Assembly (NCBI GenBank): GCA_947478845.1
Contig: CANJXC010000018.1
Location: 1 to 54,668, forward strand
Length of the DNA stretch: 54,668 bases
Direction of reading: 5' to 3'
From: Spirochaetales bacterium
Lineage (GTDB): Bacteria; Spirochaetota; Spirochaetia; JABEVK01
Made by a program: the position numbers and the translations under genes. Below are positions 32,402 to 40,886 of this stretch, in pieces. Position 1 is the stretch's first letter. Each line of letters begins with the position of its first letter. Below the pieces are notes generated by a model. It was not told the DNA's origin, did no database searches, and saw nothing but the letters and a program-made list of their open reading frames with translations.

Positions 32402-33661
32402 TTACTGGTTCGCCAAAACCTTAGTGATTTCTTCGCTAGCACTCTTCATTGCAGCGCCAACTTCCAACTGGTTGGAATACACCGACGAAGTGTAGCGGTC
32501 GAAAATACTCGCTACTTCAGGGTAACCGGGCGGAGATTGAACGGCCTTGGCAAAAGCCGCACTTTCGCCATAAATCTCCCAGTTCTTCCCTGGTGTCGTG
32601 GGTAGAACTTCTTTCATTACTGAGGTTCGTGTTGGAATAGAGTCGATACTGATTCCCGTTTTTTGCGAATAGGCTCCGCTCAGGAATGCAGAAAGTCTGT
32701 AGGCTTCCTTAGGATGCTTGGTCAACTTGATGACAGGGAATGCACCCGATCCGAAGACTACCGTTCTTGGACTCTTCATGAGCGGAATGTACTGCACTCC
32801 CACCGATGTGAACTTGTTCGCCACATAGGAGCCGAATGGCCAGCGACCTGCAGCAATCATGGCAACTTTGCCGGTCATCAGAAGATTGACAGCGTCTGTT
32901 GTTGCGTTTGGAACCGGCGCAGTCTTGTCCACGTAAATCATGTCGCGGAACAGCTGAATGATCTTCTTTGCCTCAGGTGTATCTAAGGCGCCCTTCTTCA
33001 TGTCATCGGATAGAATTCCTGCTCCATTGGCATAGAGCCATCCTTCAGTCCCGAAGTAGTAGTTAGGAATGGCAAATCCATAAACCTGCTGACCGTTCAC
33101 CGTCTTAGTCATCGCTTTGGCGTACTTCGTGAAATCTTCCAAAGTCCAATTTGGCCCAGGAAACGGAAGGCCTGCAGCCTTTAGCATGTCAGTGTTGATG
33201 TGAATAACCACATTGTTCCAGTCCCAAACATAACCGTAAACCTTACCGCCAATCTCAAAGGGAGCCTGCAGCTTAGGAGCCAGATCAGCATAATTCAAGA
33301 CCGCTTGAGGATCGTCTTTTTGATATTGGTTCAGCGGAAGTGCCAAATCCCTCGCGGCAAAAGTCTGAATTCCTTCAATAGCAACACGAACCACATCGGG
33401 TGCGTCGCCACCAGCAATCATCGTCTGCAATTTGTCAAAGTAAGAACCCCAATAGGCTGCCGGGTTTGCAACCGGAACAACGATCACATTCACCTTGACT
33501 TGGTTCTTTTCTTGCTTTTCGAACTCCTTCACGATTTGCTTCATGATCTCAACCTTAGAATCGCCCGTAGGATAGGCCAAAGTCAGAGTTACCGGCTCTG
33601 CTACAGCTAACCCTACTGATACCAAGAAACCCAGCAAAATCATTAGCGTCCTTTTGTTCAT
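32402..33661 (-). CDS. Sugar ABC transporter substrate-binding protein (locus 2)
   Basis: The 419-residue cluster-B binding protein has a signal peptide ending GLAVA-EP, then VTLTLAYPTGDSKVEIMKQI. GGDAPDVVRV and MTGKVAMIAAGRWPFGSY are typical family segments. It is the first gene of an operon with two permeases, two GH116 enzymes and a GH172 protein. GGAGG is well placed before the ATG. A strong promoter with a palindromic operator at +1 lies upstream, divergent from a LacI gene. The ligand is probably the oligosaccharide split by the GH116 enzymes. Confidence 0.92.
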   Translation of the reverse strand: MNKRTLMILLGFLVSVGLAVAEPVTLTLAYPTGDSKVEIMKQIVKEFEKQEKNQVKVNVIVVPVANPAAYWGSYFDKLQTMIAGGDAPDVVRVAIEGIQTFAARDLALPLNQYQKDDPQAVLNYADLAPKLQAPFEIGGKVYGYVWDWNNVVIHINTDMLKAAGLPFPGPNWTLEDFTKYAKAMTKTVNGQQVYGFAIPNYYFGTEGWLYANGAGILSDDMKKGALDTPEAKKIIQLFRDMIYVDKTAPVPNATTDAVNLLMTGKVAMIAAGRWPFGSYVANKFTSVGVQYIPLMKSPRTVVFGSGAFPVIKLTKHPKEAYRLSAFLSGAYSQKTGISIDSIPTRTSVMKEVLPTTPGKNWEIYGESAAFAKAVQSPPGYPEVASIFDRYTSSVYSNQLEVGAAMKSASEEITKVLANQ

Positions 33662-33718
33662 CTTATGCCTCCAAACAAAATGTCACGATTCCAACTCGAA
33701 CGAGGTGGCTATATTACC

Positions 33719-33761
33719 GTGTACGTGCACTATGTATATTATGACAAATTTGATCTGTCAA
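33719..33761 (-). promoter_or_regulatory. Promoter and LacI-type operator of the GH116 transporter operon
   Basis: Minus-strand -35 TTGACA (33761-33756), 17-bp spacer, -10 TATACA (33738-33733). GTGCACGTACAC (33730-33719) starts a few bases past the -10 box, at about +1 to +12, where a repressor would block initiation or escape. It matches the perfect palindrome at 38463-38480 at ten of twelve central bases. The rest of 33762-33939 holds two GCAAAATCG repeats but no gene. Confidence 0.75.
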
Positions 33762-33939
33762 CGAAAATGCGACTTGCTTTCTTTTAAGCCACCAGAGCAT
33801 TTGCGCAAAATCGACGTTTTCTGAGCCGATCGAGAATAATGCCAAGAGTTCATGCTCGAAATTGGTTGACATGCGCATTACATTTCCGCAAAATCGTTGT
33901 CGTAAACGCTTTTGCTTGAAGTGAGGTAGAATCTAAACG

Positions 33940-34923
33940 GTGATTACTTCGAAGGACATTTCCAGGATCTGTGGCGTCTCCTTGGGTACCGTGGATAGAG
34001 CCTTGAACGGTCGACCGGGGATTTCACAGAAAACCAAGGAGAAGATCCTCAAGGTCAGCAGGGAACTTGGTTATCGTCCCCATTTGGCCGCCAGGAGCCT
34101 CAAGACCGGGAAAAATTGGACCATAGGAGTGGTTTTATTTGATCTTGATAATCATTACTTTGCCCAAGTGCTCAATTCCTTGGTGCTTTGTGCCCATGAG
34201 GAAGGCTATTTCCTCCATTTGACACTTTCTGAACACAAAGCTGAGAGAGAACTTGAGTGTCTTCATCACTTGGTTAGTCTTCCGGTCGATGGATTAATCA
34301 TTTTTCCTATCAACAAAGGAGCGGAGTTCACTCGTTTCACCCGACTGCTGAACGTTCCGTTGGTCACGCTGGGTAACAGGGTTTCTGCGTCGATACCTTT
34401 TGTTTCCATCGACGACAAGCTGGCAATGGGGAATTGCGTAGACTACCTAGTGGGAAAAGGCTACCGGCGGATTATCTATTTTAGTCCTCCGCTGGTCTAC
34501 AGGGGAAAAGAGAACACTTATGCGGTCTCCGAACGCTACATGGGCTACCGGCACGGGATGAAGTTAGCAGGTTTAGAGCCCGTCGTTCTCAATGAGAAAC
34601 ACCCTAAAAGCAAGATTCTTGAGTTGACCAAAACAACAGGCGAAAAAACAGCCGTTCTCTGCTCAAGCGATATTTATGCTTTGGAGACGCTGTCGATTCT
34701 GCGCGAGGCAGGCGCTCGCGTTCCTGAAGACGTTGGTGTCATGGGCTTCGACGACATCGATTTTTTGGCTCATACTTCCCCTCCCTTGAGCTCTGTTTCA
34801 CAAAACATCGACTTGTTGGCTCGGACGTGCTTCAATGTGCTTAAGGATTTGATGGAAGGAAAACCCGATGTTCCGCAAGTTACGCTGACCGATCACAGGA
34901 TCGTTCAGAGAAGCTCGGTTTGA
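33940..34923 (+). CDS. LacI-family transcriptional regulator
   Basis: The 327-residue repressor-type protein has an N-terminal HTH (TSKDISRICGVSLGTVDRALN), the hinge HLAARSLKTGKNWTIGVV and a periplasmic-binding-protein-like sensor domain ending GFDDIDFLAHTSPPLSSVSQ. It is divergent from the GH116 transporter operon and probably represses it and the third GH116 gene through the GTGTACGTACAC sites. The GTG start at 33940 has GAGG thirteen bases away, too far for good use. TAGAAT ends seven bases before GTG, so a leaderless transcript is likely. It is followed after eight bases by a CobW-type gene. Confidence 0.9.
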   Translation: MITSKDISRICGVSLGTVDRALNGRPGISQKTKEKILKVSRELGYRPHLAARSLKTGKNWTIGVVLFDLDNHYFAQVLNSLVLCAHEEGYFLHLTLSEHKAERELECLHHLVSLPVDGLIIFPINKGAEFTRFTRLLNVPLVTLGNRVSASIPFVSIDDKLAMGNCVDYLVGKGYRRIIYFSPPLVYRGKENTYAVSERYMGYRHGMKLAGLEPVVLNEKHPKSKILELTKTTGEKTAVLCSSDIYALETLSILREAGARVPEDVGVMGFDDIDFLAHTSPPLSSVSQNIDLLARTCFNVLKDLMEGKPDVPQVTLTDHRIVQRSSV

Positions 34924-34931
34924 GGTAGTAA

Positions 34932-36005
34932 ATGCTCATTCACCTCGTGTCCGGCTTTTTGGGTAGCGGAAAGACGACCGCTATTGCTGCTCTTGCTTCA
35001 CAATACCTGAGTGAAGGAAAACGGGTGGCTGTGGTGACCAATGACCAGGGAGTTGCCCTTGTTGATACCTCATGGTTGAGGAGCACAGGTGTCCGGGTGA
35101 GTGAAGTTCGAGGTGGTTGTTTCTGTTGTAGGTACCAGGAGTTTGACGAGGTTTTGGCTTTTCTGAGAAAGGATGGACCCTTCGATATTGTTCTTGCCGA
35201 GGCAGTTGGTTCCTGCACGGACCTTGTTGCCACGGTTGTTAAACCGCTTATTGCCGATACGAAAAATGGGGTCACGCTTGTAACCTCGACGGTTTTTGTC
35301 GACGCATCGCTGTTGTGGTTCCGACTGGCTGGTATTCCTCTGCCTTTCTCTGACTCAGTGCAATACATCTTTGAAAGGCAGTTGGAAGAAGCAGGCATCT
35401 TGATCGTCAACAAGTCAGATTTATTGAGTCCTGAAAACGCACATGAGGCCGTCGAACGAATGCGCATCCTGATTCCAGCCCGCACGGTATTGCTTCAGAA
35501 CTCCCACGACGCTAGTCAAATTGCACGATGGGGCAAGGCTCTTAATGACTTTTCTGGGGCAGTTCTCAACTCAAACCAAGTTGACTATAAATTATATGGA
35601 TCAGGGGAGGCTCAACTAGCGTGGATGGACGCCGCTGTTGAAGTTCATGGCTCCGGGGAACTACGAACCGGGTTGGTGGACGCCTTTCAACAGGCAATGA
35701 GCCGCATCCTTTCCACTGAAAAAATACCCGTCGGTCATGTAAAAGTTTTTTGGACGACTAAATCAGGCACGTGGAAAGCCAGCCTGACCACAAACCAAGA
35801 TTGGAGTGCAGATCCAGTGGAACGAGTTCTCAATGCGCCCGAGGCTTTCCTATTCAACGCTCGGTGGGAATGCTCAGCTGAAACTGCACTTCGGGTTTTC
35901 GGCGAGGTTTTGAGCGAGGTAAGAGGTCTAGGAGCAGTTCTTTCGGTTGTCCGGCAAGACGCTTTTCATCCGGGCTTTCCGACGCCAATTCACCGTCTGT
36001 CGTAA
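34932..36005 (+). CDS. CobW/G3E-family metal-handling GTPase
   Basis: The 357-residue protein has Walker A GFLGSGKTTA near residues 8-17, the CxCC-like metal motif GGCFCC near 60-65, AEAVGSCTDL as switch region and NKSD near 157 as guanine specificity motif. A CobW C-terminal domain follows. G3E GTPases insert or move metals such as Zn2+, Co2+ or Ni2+. GAGGT sits before the ATG, and it is cotranscribed with the LacI gene. No metal enzyme is obvious nearby. GH116 enzymes are often Ca2+-containing, but a link is only speculation. Confidence 0.85.
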   Translation: MLIHLVSGFLGSGKTTAIAALASQYLSEGKRVAVVTNDQGVALVDTSWLRSTGVRVSEVRGGCFCCRYQEFDEVLAFLRKDGPFDIVLAEAVGSCTDLVATVVKPLIADTKNGVTLVTSTVFVDASLLWFRLAGIPLPFSDSVQYIFERQLEEAGILIVNKSDLLSPENAHEAVERMRILIPARTVLLQNSHDASQIARWGKALNDFSGAVLNSNQVDYKLYGSGEAQLAWMDAAVEVHGSGELRTGLVDAFQQAMSRILSTEKIPVGHVKVFWTTKSGTWKASLTTNQDWSADPVERVLNAPEAFLFNARWECSAETALRVFGEVLSEVRGLGAVLSVVRQDAFHPGFPTPIHRLS

Positions 36006-36024
36006 AATCTGCAGAAAACTGGCA

Positions 36025-38439
36025 TCAGGCCTTAGGGTTTACCGTAACTCCGTCTAAAGAGCCATATTTGACATCGACCGACCAATTAACTCCTCCAGAT
36101 TGGGGGTCGACTGTTTGCCGGTATGTCCCCCAGGCTTTCCCTTGGCACCAGAAGGTTTGGAAATTGTCAGCATTGAGGGCCGGGGCAAAACTCATCGTTC
36201 CTTTGACTAAATCGCAACGGAAACCTGTTAGGGCCAAAAGGACTGACCAACTCGCCAAAGCCCGCGCATAATGGTGCCCACATTCGACCTCATCCCAAGG
36301 GTTTCTTTTGTACCCATCGTAGCGGTCGCGTACAGCCTTAACTATGCTTAAGCCTTCTTGAACCATACCTTCGTAAATTAAGTGTGCTGCGACTTGGTAT
36401 TCGATACCGGTCCATACTTCGTCGGAGTAGACAAAGGGAAGGCGAGGTCTACCGCCGCGCGGCCAAGTACACAACAACACACCTTTTTCGTCTTCGAGAG
36501 CATAAACCCGCTGGACGTTTTGGTGGCCTTTCAAGTCTTCGCAAAAGTTATACTGATAAACTGATCTCAAGGCAGTTTTGACATGATCTACCGGGAGTAC
36601 ATAGCCAAGTCCTACCACATGTGCCATCCATTGTCCGAGGAGCTGATCTGAAAGGCAACCTTCGCCATACTGATAAGAATATTCATCGGGAACGGCAACT
36701 TTTTGGCGGTAGTACTCGCCGTTCCATAGTTCTTTATCCATGCGGGCACTTCCGGCTGCCCACGCTGCGTTGTAGCGTTGAGCCCTTTGTTTGTCTCCCA
36801 TGGCCAAAGACATCTCGGAGGCCGCCCGCAGCGCTGCGTAGAATAACGAGTTAACCAGGGAGTTTGGTCCATAAAACTCTATATCGTAGGTGTTGTGCTG
36901 TTGGCCATCGAGTACCAGGTCACCGTCGAGATCCCAACGGGAAAATGTGAAATCCATAGCCAAGGCTGCTTTGTCCCACACACTTTTGAGGAAGTCTGTG
37001 TCTCCACTAAGAATCCATTCCCGGTAGAGGCGGACAATTGTCCCAAGCTGGCCATCAGCGGCAGGATGGACAGAAAACTTTGGCTTACCAAAAATTTGGA
37101 GCGTTCGAAAAGCCATGTTTCCAACTTCATCAGTTTCCAAGTTGAACTCCACGCGTCGGGCGGTGCGTTCTAATTCGGGGAAAAGATAGGCCAGCGTCTG
37201 GGCATAGTTCCACACATGGGTACAGGTTCCCTCACAACTGCCTTTTGTGTTGTGTGACCCTTCATAAGAAAGGAAAGTGCCCTCCTCGATCCGAAAGCAA
37301 GTACTGCTCCTGATGACAGTTATGTTGCTCGATACCGCGTCGAGCACTTCCTCTGGAAGGGTAGAAGAGAACAAAGCCTCGTGGAAATCCCTGGTTGACT
37401 TCTCGAGCTGGGTAAGGTTTTTTAACAGGTAGGATCCAGCATCCCACGAGTCGGTAAACCGTGTTGCGTAAAAATTTCGCACAGTACCCGATTTGGCATC
37501 TTCGTCCCAATCAGCAACTCGGTTTGGAAAATACCAAGCCAATGCAAACTCAAAGATCCCTTCCTCTCCGGGACCAAGTTTCTTAACAATACCAAGGGAG
37601 CCAACCCTTTGTGTCGGGGGTCCCACCTTGGTCTTGGTGCCTGAGGGTACACTCAACTCGAGTCGGCCGTCCGAGGAAAAATCATCCCAGAAGTCTTGAA
37701 TTCCATCCCACCAGCCGGTGTCCGCCCAAAGGGTTTTCACTGTAATTGCCGGATCGCGAGTGATGAGCGCTAGGTTTCCATATCGATGGTCATTCCGGCT
37801 CAAAGTCGAGGAAGAGAAAAAAAGCCCATGAACTCCGTCTTTTTCTCGAAACTCGTTGAGGTCACCCTCGGTTGGAATCATGTTGTCGAAGATGTCGTAG
37901 CCTCGAAACCCCGATAGGTTTGGTAGAGAACCCGCAATGGTGACATCACAAGGGGTATGAGAAACATTCTTCACTTTGTAACGAAAAACGGCGCCAGGGA
38001 TGCCAGAAGCTTCTGCGTTCAAAGGGATAAGCGGATTGAATGCTTCTAGACTCACCTGGACAGGTAGGGTTGGGTCTTCAAAGTCAATCCAAACAAATGG
38101 ATACTCCCCTCTGAGGCGAGTGCTTTCAAAATGGGGCAATCCCCGGACTTCGCCAGGATGATAGCCGTGCGCTTGGGTATGTGGACTGATCTTTGTTGAT
38201 TCTAAAACCCGTGCGGCGGGCACTCCACCTTCAGCACGTGCATACAGTGCAAAGAAACCATACGGGACCTTGCTTCCCTTTGCAGGGCGGTTAAAAATCT
38301 CCCAGTCTTTGAGTTCCCCGGTCACCCCCAGTGAAACAGTGCCTGTTCCGATACCACCAAGAAGAAAAGCAACCTCTCCTGCCTGTTGCGGAAACGACCT
38401 TTGGCCAGTGCCTAGTTCCAGACGACCCTGATTTTTCAT
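36025..38439 (-). CDS. GH116-like beta-glycosidase, paralogue 3
   Basis: The 804-residue protein starts at ATG 38439 with GGAGG seven bases upstream. It has the same domains as the other two paralogues: VAFLLGGIGTGTVSLGVTGE and LKDWEIFNRPAKG at the N-terminus, CEGTCTHVWNYAQTL near residue 403 and NTYDIEFYGPNS near 518. It is more distant in sequence from paralogues 1 and 2 than they are from each other. It has its own promoter with the same operator type. It ends 19 bases from the convergent CobW gene. Cytoplasmic; substrate unknown. Confidence 0.87.
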   Translation of the reverse strand: MKNQGRLELGTGQRSFPQQAGEVAFLLGGIGTGTVSLGVTGELKDWEIFNRPAKGSKVPYGFFALYARAEGGVPAARVLESTKISPHTQAHGYHPGEVRGLPHFESTRLRGEYPFVWIDFEDPTLPVQVSLEAFNPLIPLNAEASGIPGAVFRYKVKNVSHTPCDVTIAGSLPNLSGFRGYDIFDNMIPTEGDLNEFREKDGVHGLFFSSSTLSRNDHRYGNLALITRDPAITVKTLWADTGWWDGIQDFWDDFSSDGRLELSVPSGTKTKVGPPTQRVGSLGIVKKLGPGEEGIFEFALAWYFPNRVADWDEDAKSGTVRNFYATRFTDSWDAGSYLLKNLTQLEKSTRDFHEALFSSTLPEEVLDAVSSNITVIRSSTCFRIEEGTFLSYEGSHNTKGSCEGTCTHVWNYAQTLAYLFPELERTARRVEFNLETDEVGNMAFRTLQIFGKPKFSVHPAADGQLGTIVRLYREWILSGDTDFLKSVWDKAALAMDFTFSRWDLDGDLVLDGQQHNTYDIEFYGPNSLVNSLFYAALRAASEMSLAMGDKQRAQRYNAAWAAGSARMDKELWNGEYYRQKVAVPDEYSYQYGEGCLSDQLLGQWMAHVVGLGYVLPVDHVKTALRSVYQYNFCEDLKGHQNVQRVYALEDEKGVLLCTWPRGGRPRLPFVYSDEVWTGIEYQVAAHLIYEGMVQEGLSIVKAVRDRYDGYKRNPWDEVECGHHYARALASWSVLLALTGFRCDLVKGTMSFAPALNADNFQTFWCQGKAWGTYRQTVDPQSGGVNWSVDVKYGSLDGVTVNPKA

Positions 38440-38462
38440 CCAACTATCCTCCGCTGCCAATT

Positions 38463-38509
38463 TTCGTGTACGTACACGAACGATAGACCCATTGCAGTGA
38501 GATTGTCAA
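38463..38509 (-). promoter_or_regulatory. Promoter and perfect 18-bp operator of GH116 paralogue 3
   Basis: Minus-strand -35 TTGACA (38509-38504), 18-bp spacer, -10 TATCGT (38485-38480). TTCGTGTACGTACACGAA (38463-38480) is a perfect palindrome beginning right after the -10 box. Same architecture as at 33719-33761. Confidence 0.8.
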
Positions 38510-38671
38510 CTTAAAATCAGGTCTGCTGGGTGCCCGCCTGAGAGAGAGCAGGAGATCGGTTTCAGAATCGCTTGAGAACTTTCTCAGGCTGCGGGATTGC
38601 CAACTTTAAAAAAATAAATGAATGCCAGCCGAATTTTAGGTTGTCCACAACCGATTTTTTCTGAACGGTGC

Positions 38672-38700
38672 TTCACTTCCCTGCTCAACGTGGATATATT
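38672..38700 (+). promoter_or_regulatory. Candidate promoter of the MFS exporter
   Basis: -35 TTCACT (38672-38677), 17-bp spacer, -10 TATATT (38695-38700), then seven bases and the ATG at 38708. This predicts a leaderless transcript. Confidence 0.55.
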
Positions 38701-38707
38701 GGTCGCC

Positions 38708-40771
38708 ATGGATCAACAACAACACGAAAAACGCAACAGGACGTACACCGTTCTGGGCATCGCCTTGGCGATGTTTCTCGGAGCCCTCGACCAGACAATT
38801 GTTTCGACGGCTATGCCCAAGGTGGTAGAACAATTGGGCGGACTGGACAGGCTCTCCTGGGTCTTTACGGTCTACGTCTTGATTTCAACGCTTCTGATTC
38901 CCGTTTATGGCAAACTAGCCGACATTTTCAGCCGCAGGCTGCTGGAAATCGTCGCGGTGTCCATGTTCGTCATCGGTTCGGCCCTTTGCGGAATGGCCGG
39001 CGACCAACCTCTTTTCAATTTCCTCGGCGACGGAATGTCTCAGCTCATCGTCTTCCGTGGCATTCAGGCCATTGGCGGCGCCGGGCTCTTTTCTCTGGCT
39101 TTCATTATCGTGGCTGACCTCTACCCTCCTCGCGAGCGGGGCAAAATCAACGGCATGTTTGGAGCGGTCTTCGGGCTCGCCAGCGTGCTCGGGCCGCTGA
39201 TCGGCGGTTTTCTCACAGACAATGCGGGAGCTTGGTTGACTGGCATCGAGGGTTGGCGCTGGGTGTTCTACGTCAACCTGCCCCTCGGCATCATCGCTCT
39301 GTGGTTCATTATTACCCGCATGCCTCACCTGCAACCGCCGGACAACAGCCATGAAGTAGATTTTGTGTCTGCGTTTCTGATGATGGCCACGTTCCTTCCC
39401 TTTGTCTTTGCCCTACAGCTCGACAAGAACGACCATGCGTGGACGAGTCCGGAAGTACTCTTCCAGCTCATTGGCTCGCTGGTCATTGGCTCGGTTTGGG
39501 TTTGGCATTCGCTCAAGGTGTCCAAACACCCGATACTCGACTTGCGGTTGTTTAAGAACAACGTGTTCACTACTGCAAACATCACGTCTTTTTTCTTCGG
39601 TGCCGGTTTCTTCGTCATCCTCCAATACCTTCCTTTTTATATGGTGAACGTGCAGGGGGTTTCGGCCACTGAGGCTGGTGCAAGCCTCATCCCGATGACC
39701 ATGGGAATCGTGCTCGGCTCGGGCCTCGGTGGTCCTATTGCCAGCAAGATCGGCAAATACAAGGCCATATTGGTGGCCGGGACCGTAGTCGCGGCCATCG
39801 GAGGCGGTCTGGTCTCACTGTTTGGCCTAGACACCCCCTACTGGCAAGTGATCCTCACCATGGTCGTCGCTGGCCTAGGCTTTGGTCCCGGCATGGGCCT
39901 GTACGCCTTGGCGGTTCAGAACTCGGTTCCCCGAGAAGAAATGGGCCAAGCCACCAGTGCCAGCCAGTTCTTGCGCCAAATCGGATCGGCCGTGGGTTCC
40001 GCGATTGCCGGCTCGATTTTCTCGGCAGCGGTCCTCACTGCATCGGCTGCCCACATGCCTCAGGGCATGAACCTCAATCAAGGCATTTTGCGGGCGGGGC
40101 CTTCGGAAGTTCGTAAGTTCATCGAGTCCGGTTTCGACGAAACGACCAAAACAGTGAGTGACCTCATGGACCTGCGAGGCGCAGAAGCTCAGGCTGCTTA
40201 CAATAAAATCATGGCTGACCCAAAAACTTCTGACCAGCTGAAGCAAAACCTCAAGGATGGCACTCCTGCGATGGCCATGGAAAAGCAGTTCCAGGAGTTC
40301 CAGAGCGCTTTGGAGGACATTGTACTGACGGGCAACAAAGCTGCACTGGCGGCACTCTACGCTTCCCCAGCAGGCTCCAAAATGCTGTCAGAAGAGTCGC
40401 GCAAGGGAATCGACGCGATCATGATCCTGCCTGCACCGGCCCGCAAGGAAGCTATCCCGCACCTTCGCGAAAAGATGCAACAAGGAATGGCCATGGCGAT
40501 CAGTGTCACGAGTGAGTATGCCAAGGCCAAGATCAAGGGCGCACTTGACAGCAAGAAGAAGGAAGTTGCCGATAGCGTAGTCTCCGGTATGAGGCCTGCC
40601 GTCGTTGAGGCGCTCCAACCCGTTTGGCTGTTCAATATTCTGGTCTTCGTGCTTCTGTTTATCTTCAACTTGTTCATTCCGAGCATTCCGTTGAAGAGCC
40701 GTCAGGAGGCCACACCTGTGGTTGAAGGTCACGGCCACGGTAAGGAAGGGCCTCCTCCGGCCGCCCACTAA
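38708..40771 (+). CDS. DHA2-family MFS efflux transporter with C-terminal insertion
   Basis: The protein has about 687 residues. GALDQTIVSTAMPKVVEQLG and WVFTVYVLISTLLIPVYGKLAD are the family motifs of EmrB/QacA 14-helix exporters. After TM13 (near residue 445) about 185 extra residues appear, rich in Ala, Lys and Glu and mostly helical, before the last membrane segment WLFNILVFVLLFIFNLFIPS. The tail is His-rich (EGHGHGKEGPPPAAH). Typical members have about 500 residues. The ATG at 38708 is preferred because the homology starts there and TATATT is seven bases upstream. It likely exports hydrophobic compounds using the proton gradient. Confidence 0.88.
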   Translation: MDQQQHEKRNRTYTVLGIALAMFLGALDQTIVSTAMPKVVEQLGGLDRLSWVFTVYVLISTLLIPVYGKLADIFSRRLLEIVAVSMFVIGSALCGMAGDQPLFNFLGDGMSQLIVFRGIQAIGGAGLFSLAFIIVADLYPPRERGKINGMFGAVFGLASVLGPLIGGFLTDNAGAWLTGIEGWRWVFYVNLPLGIIALWFIITRMPHLQPPDNSHEVDFVSAFLMMATFLPFVFALQLDKNDHAWTSPEVLFQLIGSLVIGSVWVWHSLKVSKHPILDLRLFKNNVFTTANITSFFFGAGFFVILQYLPFYMVNVQGVSATEAGASLIPMTMGIVLGSGLGGPIASKIGKYKAILVAGTVVAAIGGGLVSLFGLDTPYWQVILTMVVAGLGFGPGMGLYALAVQNSVPREEMGQATSASQFLRQIGSAVGSAIAGSIFSAAVLTASAAHMPQGMNLNQGILRAGPSEVRKFIESGFDETTKTVSDLMDLRGAEAQAAYNKIMADPKTSDQLKQNLKDGTPAMAMEKQFQEFQSALEDIVLTGNKAALAALYASPAGSKMLSEESRKGIDAIMILPAPARKEAIPHLREKMQQGMAMAISVTSEYAKAKIKGALDSKKKEVADSVVSGMRPAVVEALQPVWLFNILVFVLLFIFNLFIPSIPLKSRQEATPVVEGHGHGKEGPPPAAH

Positions 40772-40797
40772 TGAATCGGCGTTTCCGGTAGCGTTCC

Positions 40798-40834
40798 AAA
40801 GCCTTCGACACTGCGGTGTCGAAGGCTTTTTTTT
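40798..40834 (+). terminator. Intrinsic terminator after the MFS gene
   Basis: AAAGCCTTCGACAC, TGC loop, GGTGTCGAAGGCTTT, then more T. This long perfect stem ends the MFS transcript. Confidence 0.92.
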
Positions 40835-40851
40835 GGTCAGTAGGTCCGTTA

Positions 40852-40886
40852 GGGACAGACCTCGGCTTTGGGGACAGACCTCGGCT
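40852..40886. repeat. Two direct copies of GGGACAGACCTCGGCT
   Basis: Copies lie at 40852-40867 and 40871-40886, right at the end of the methyltransferase gene. The same 15-mer GGGGACAGACCTCGG occurs at 10075-10089 within the HisC-like gene. It looks like a dispersed short repeat. Confidence 0.7.
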
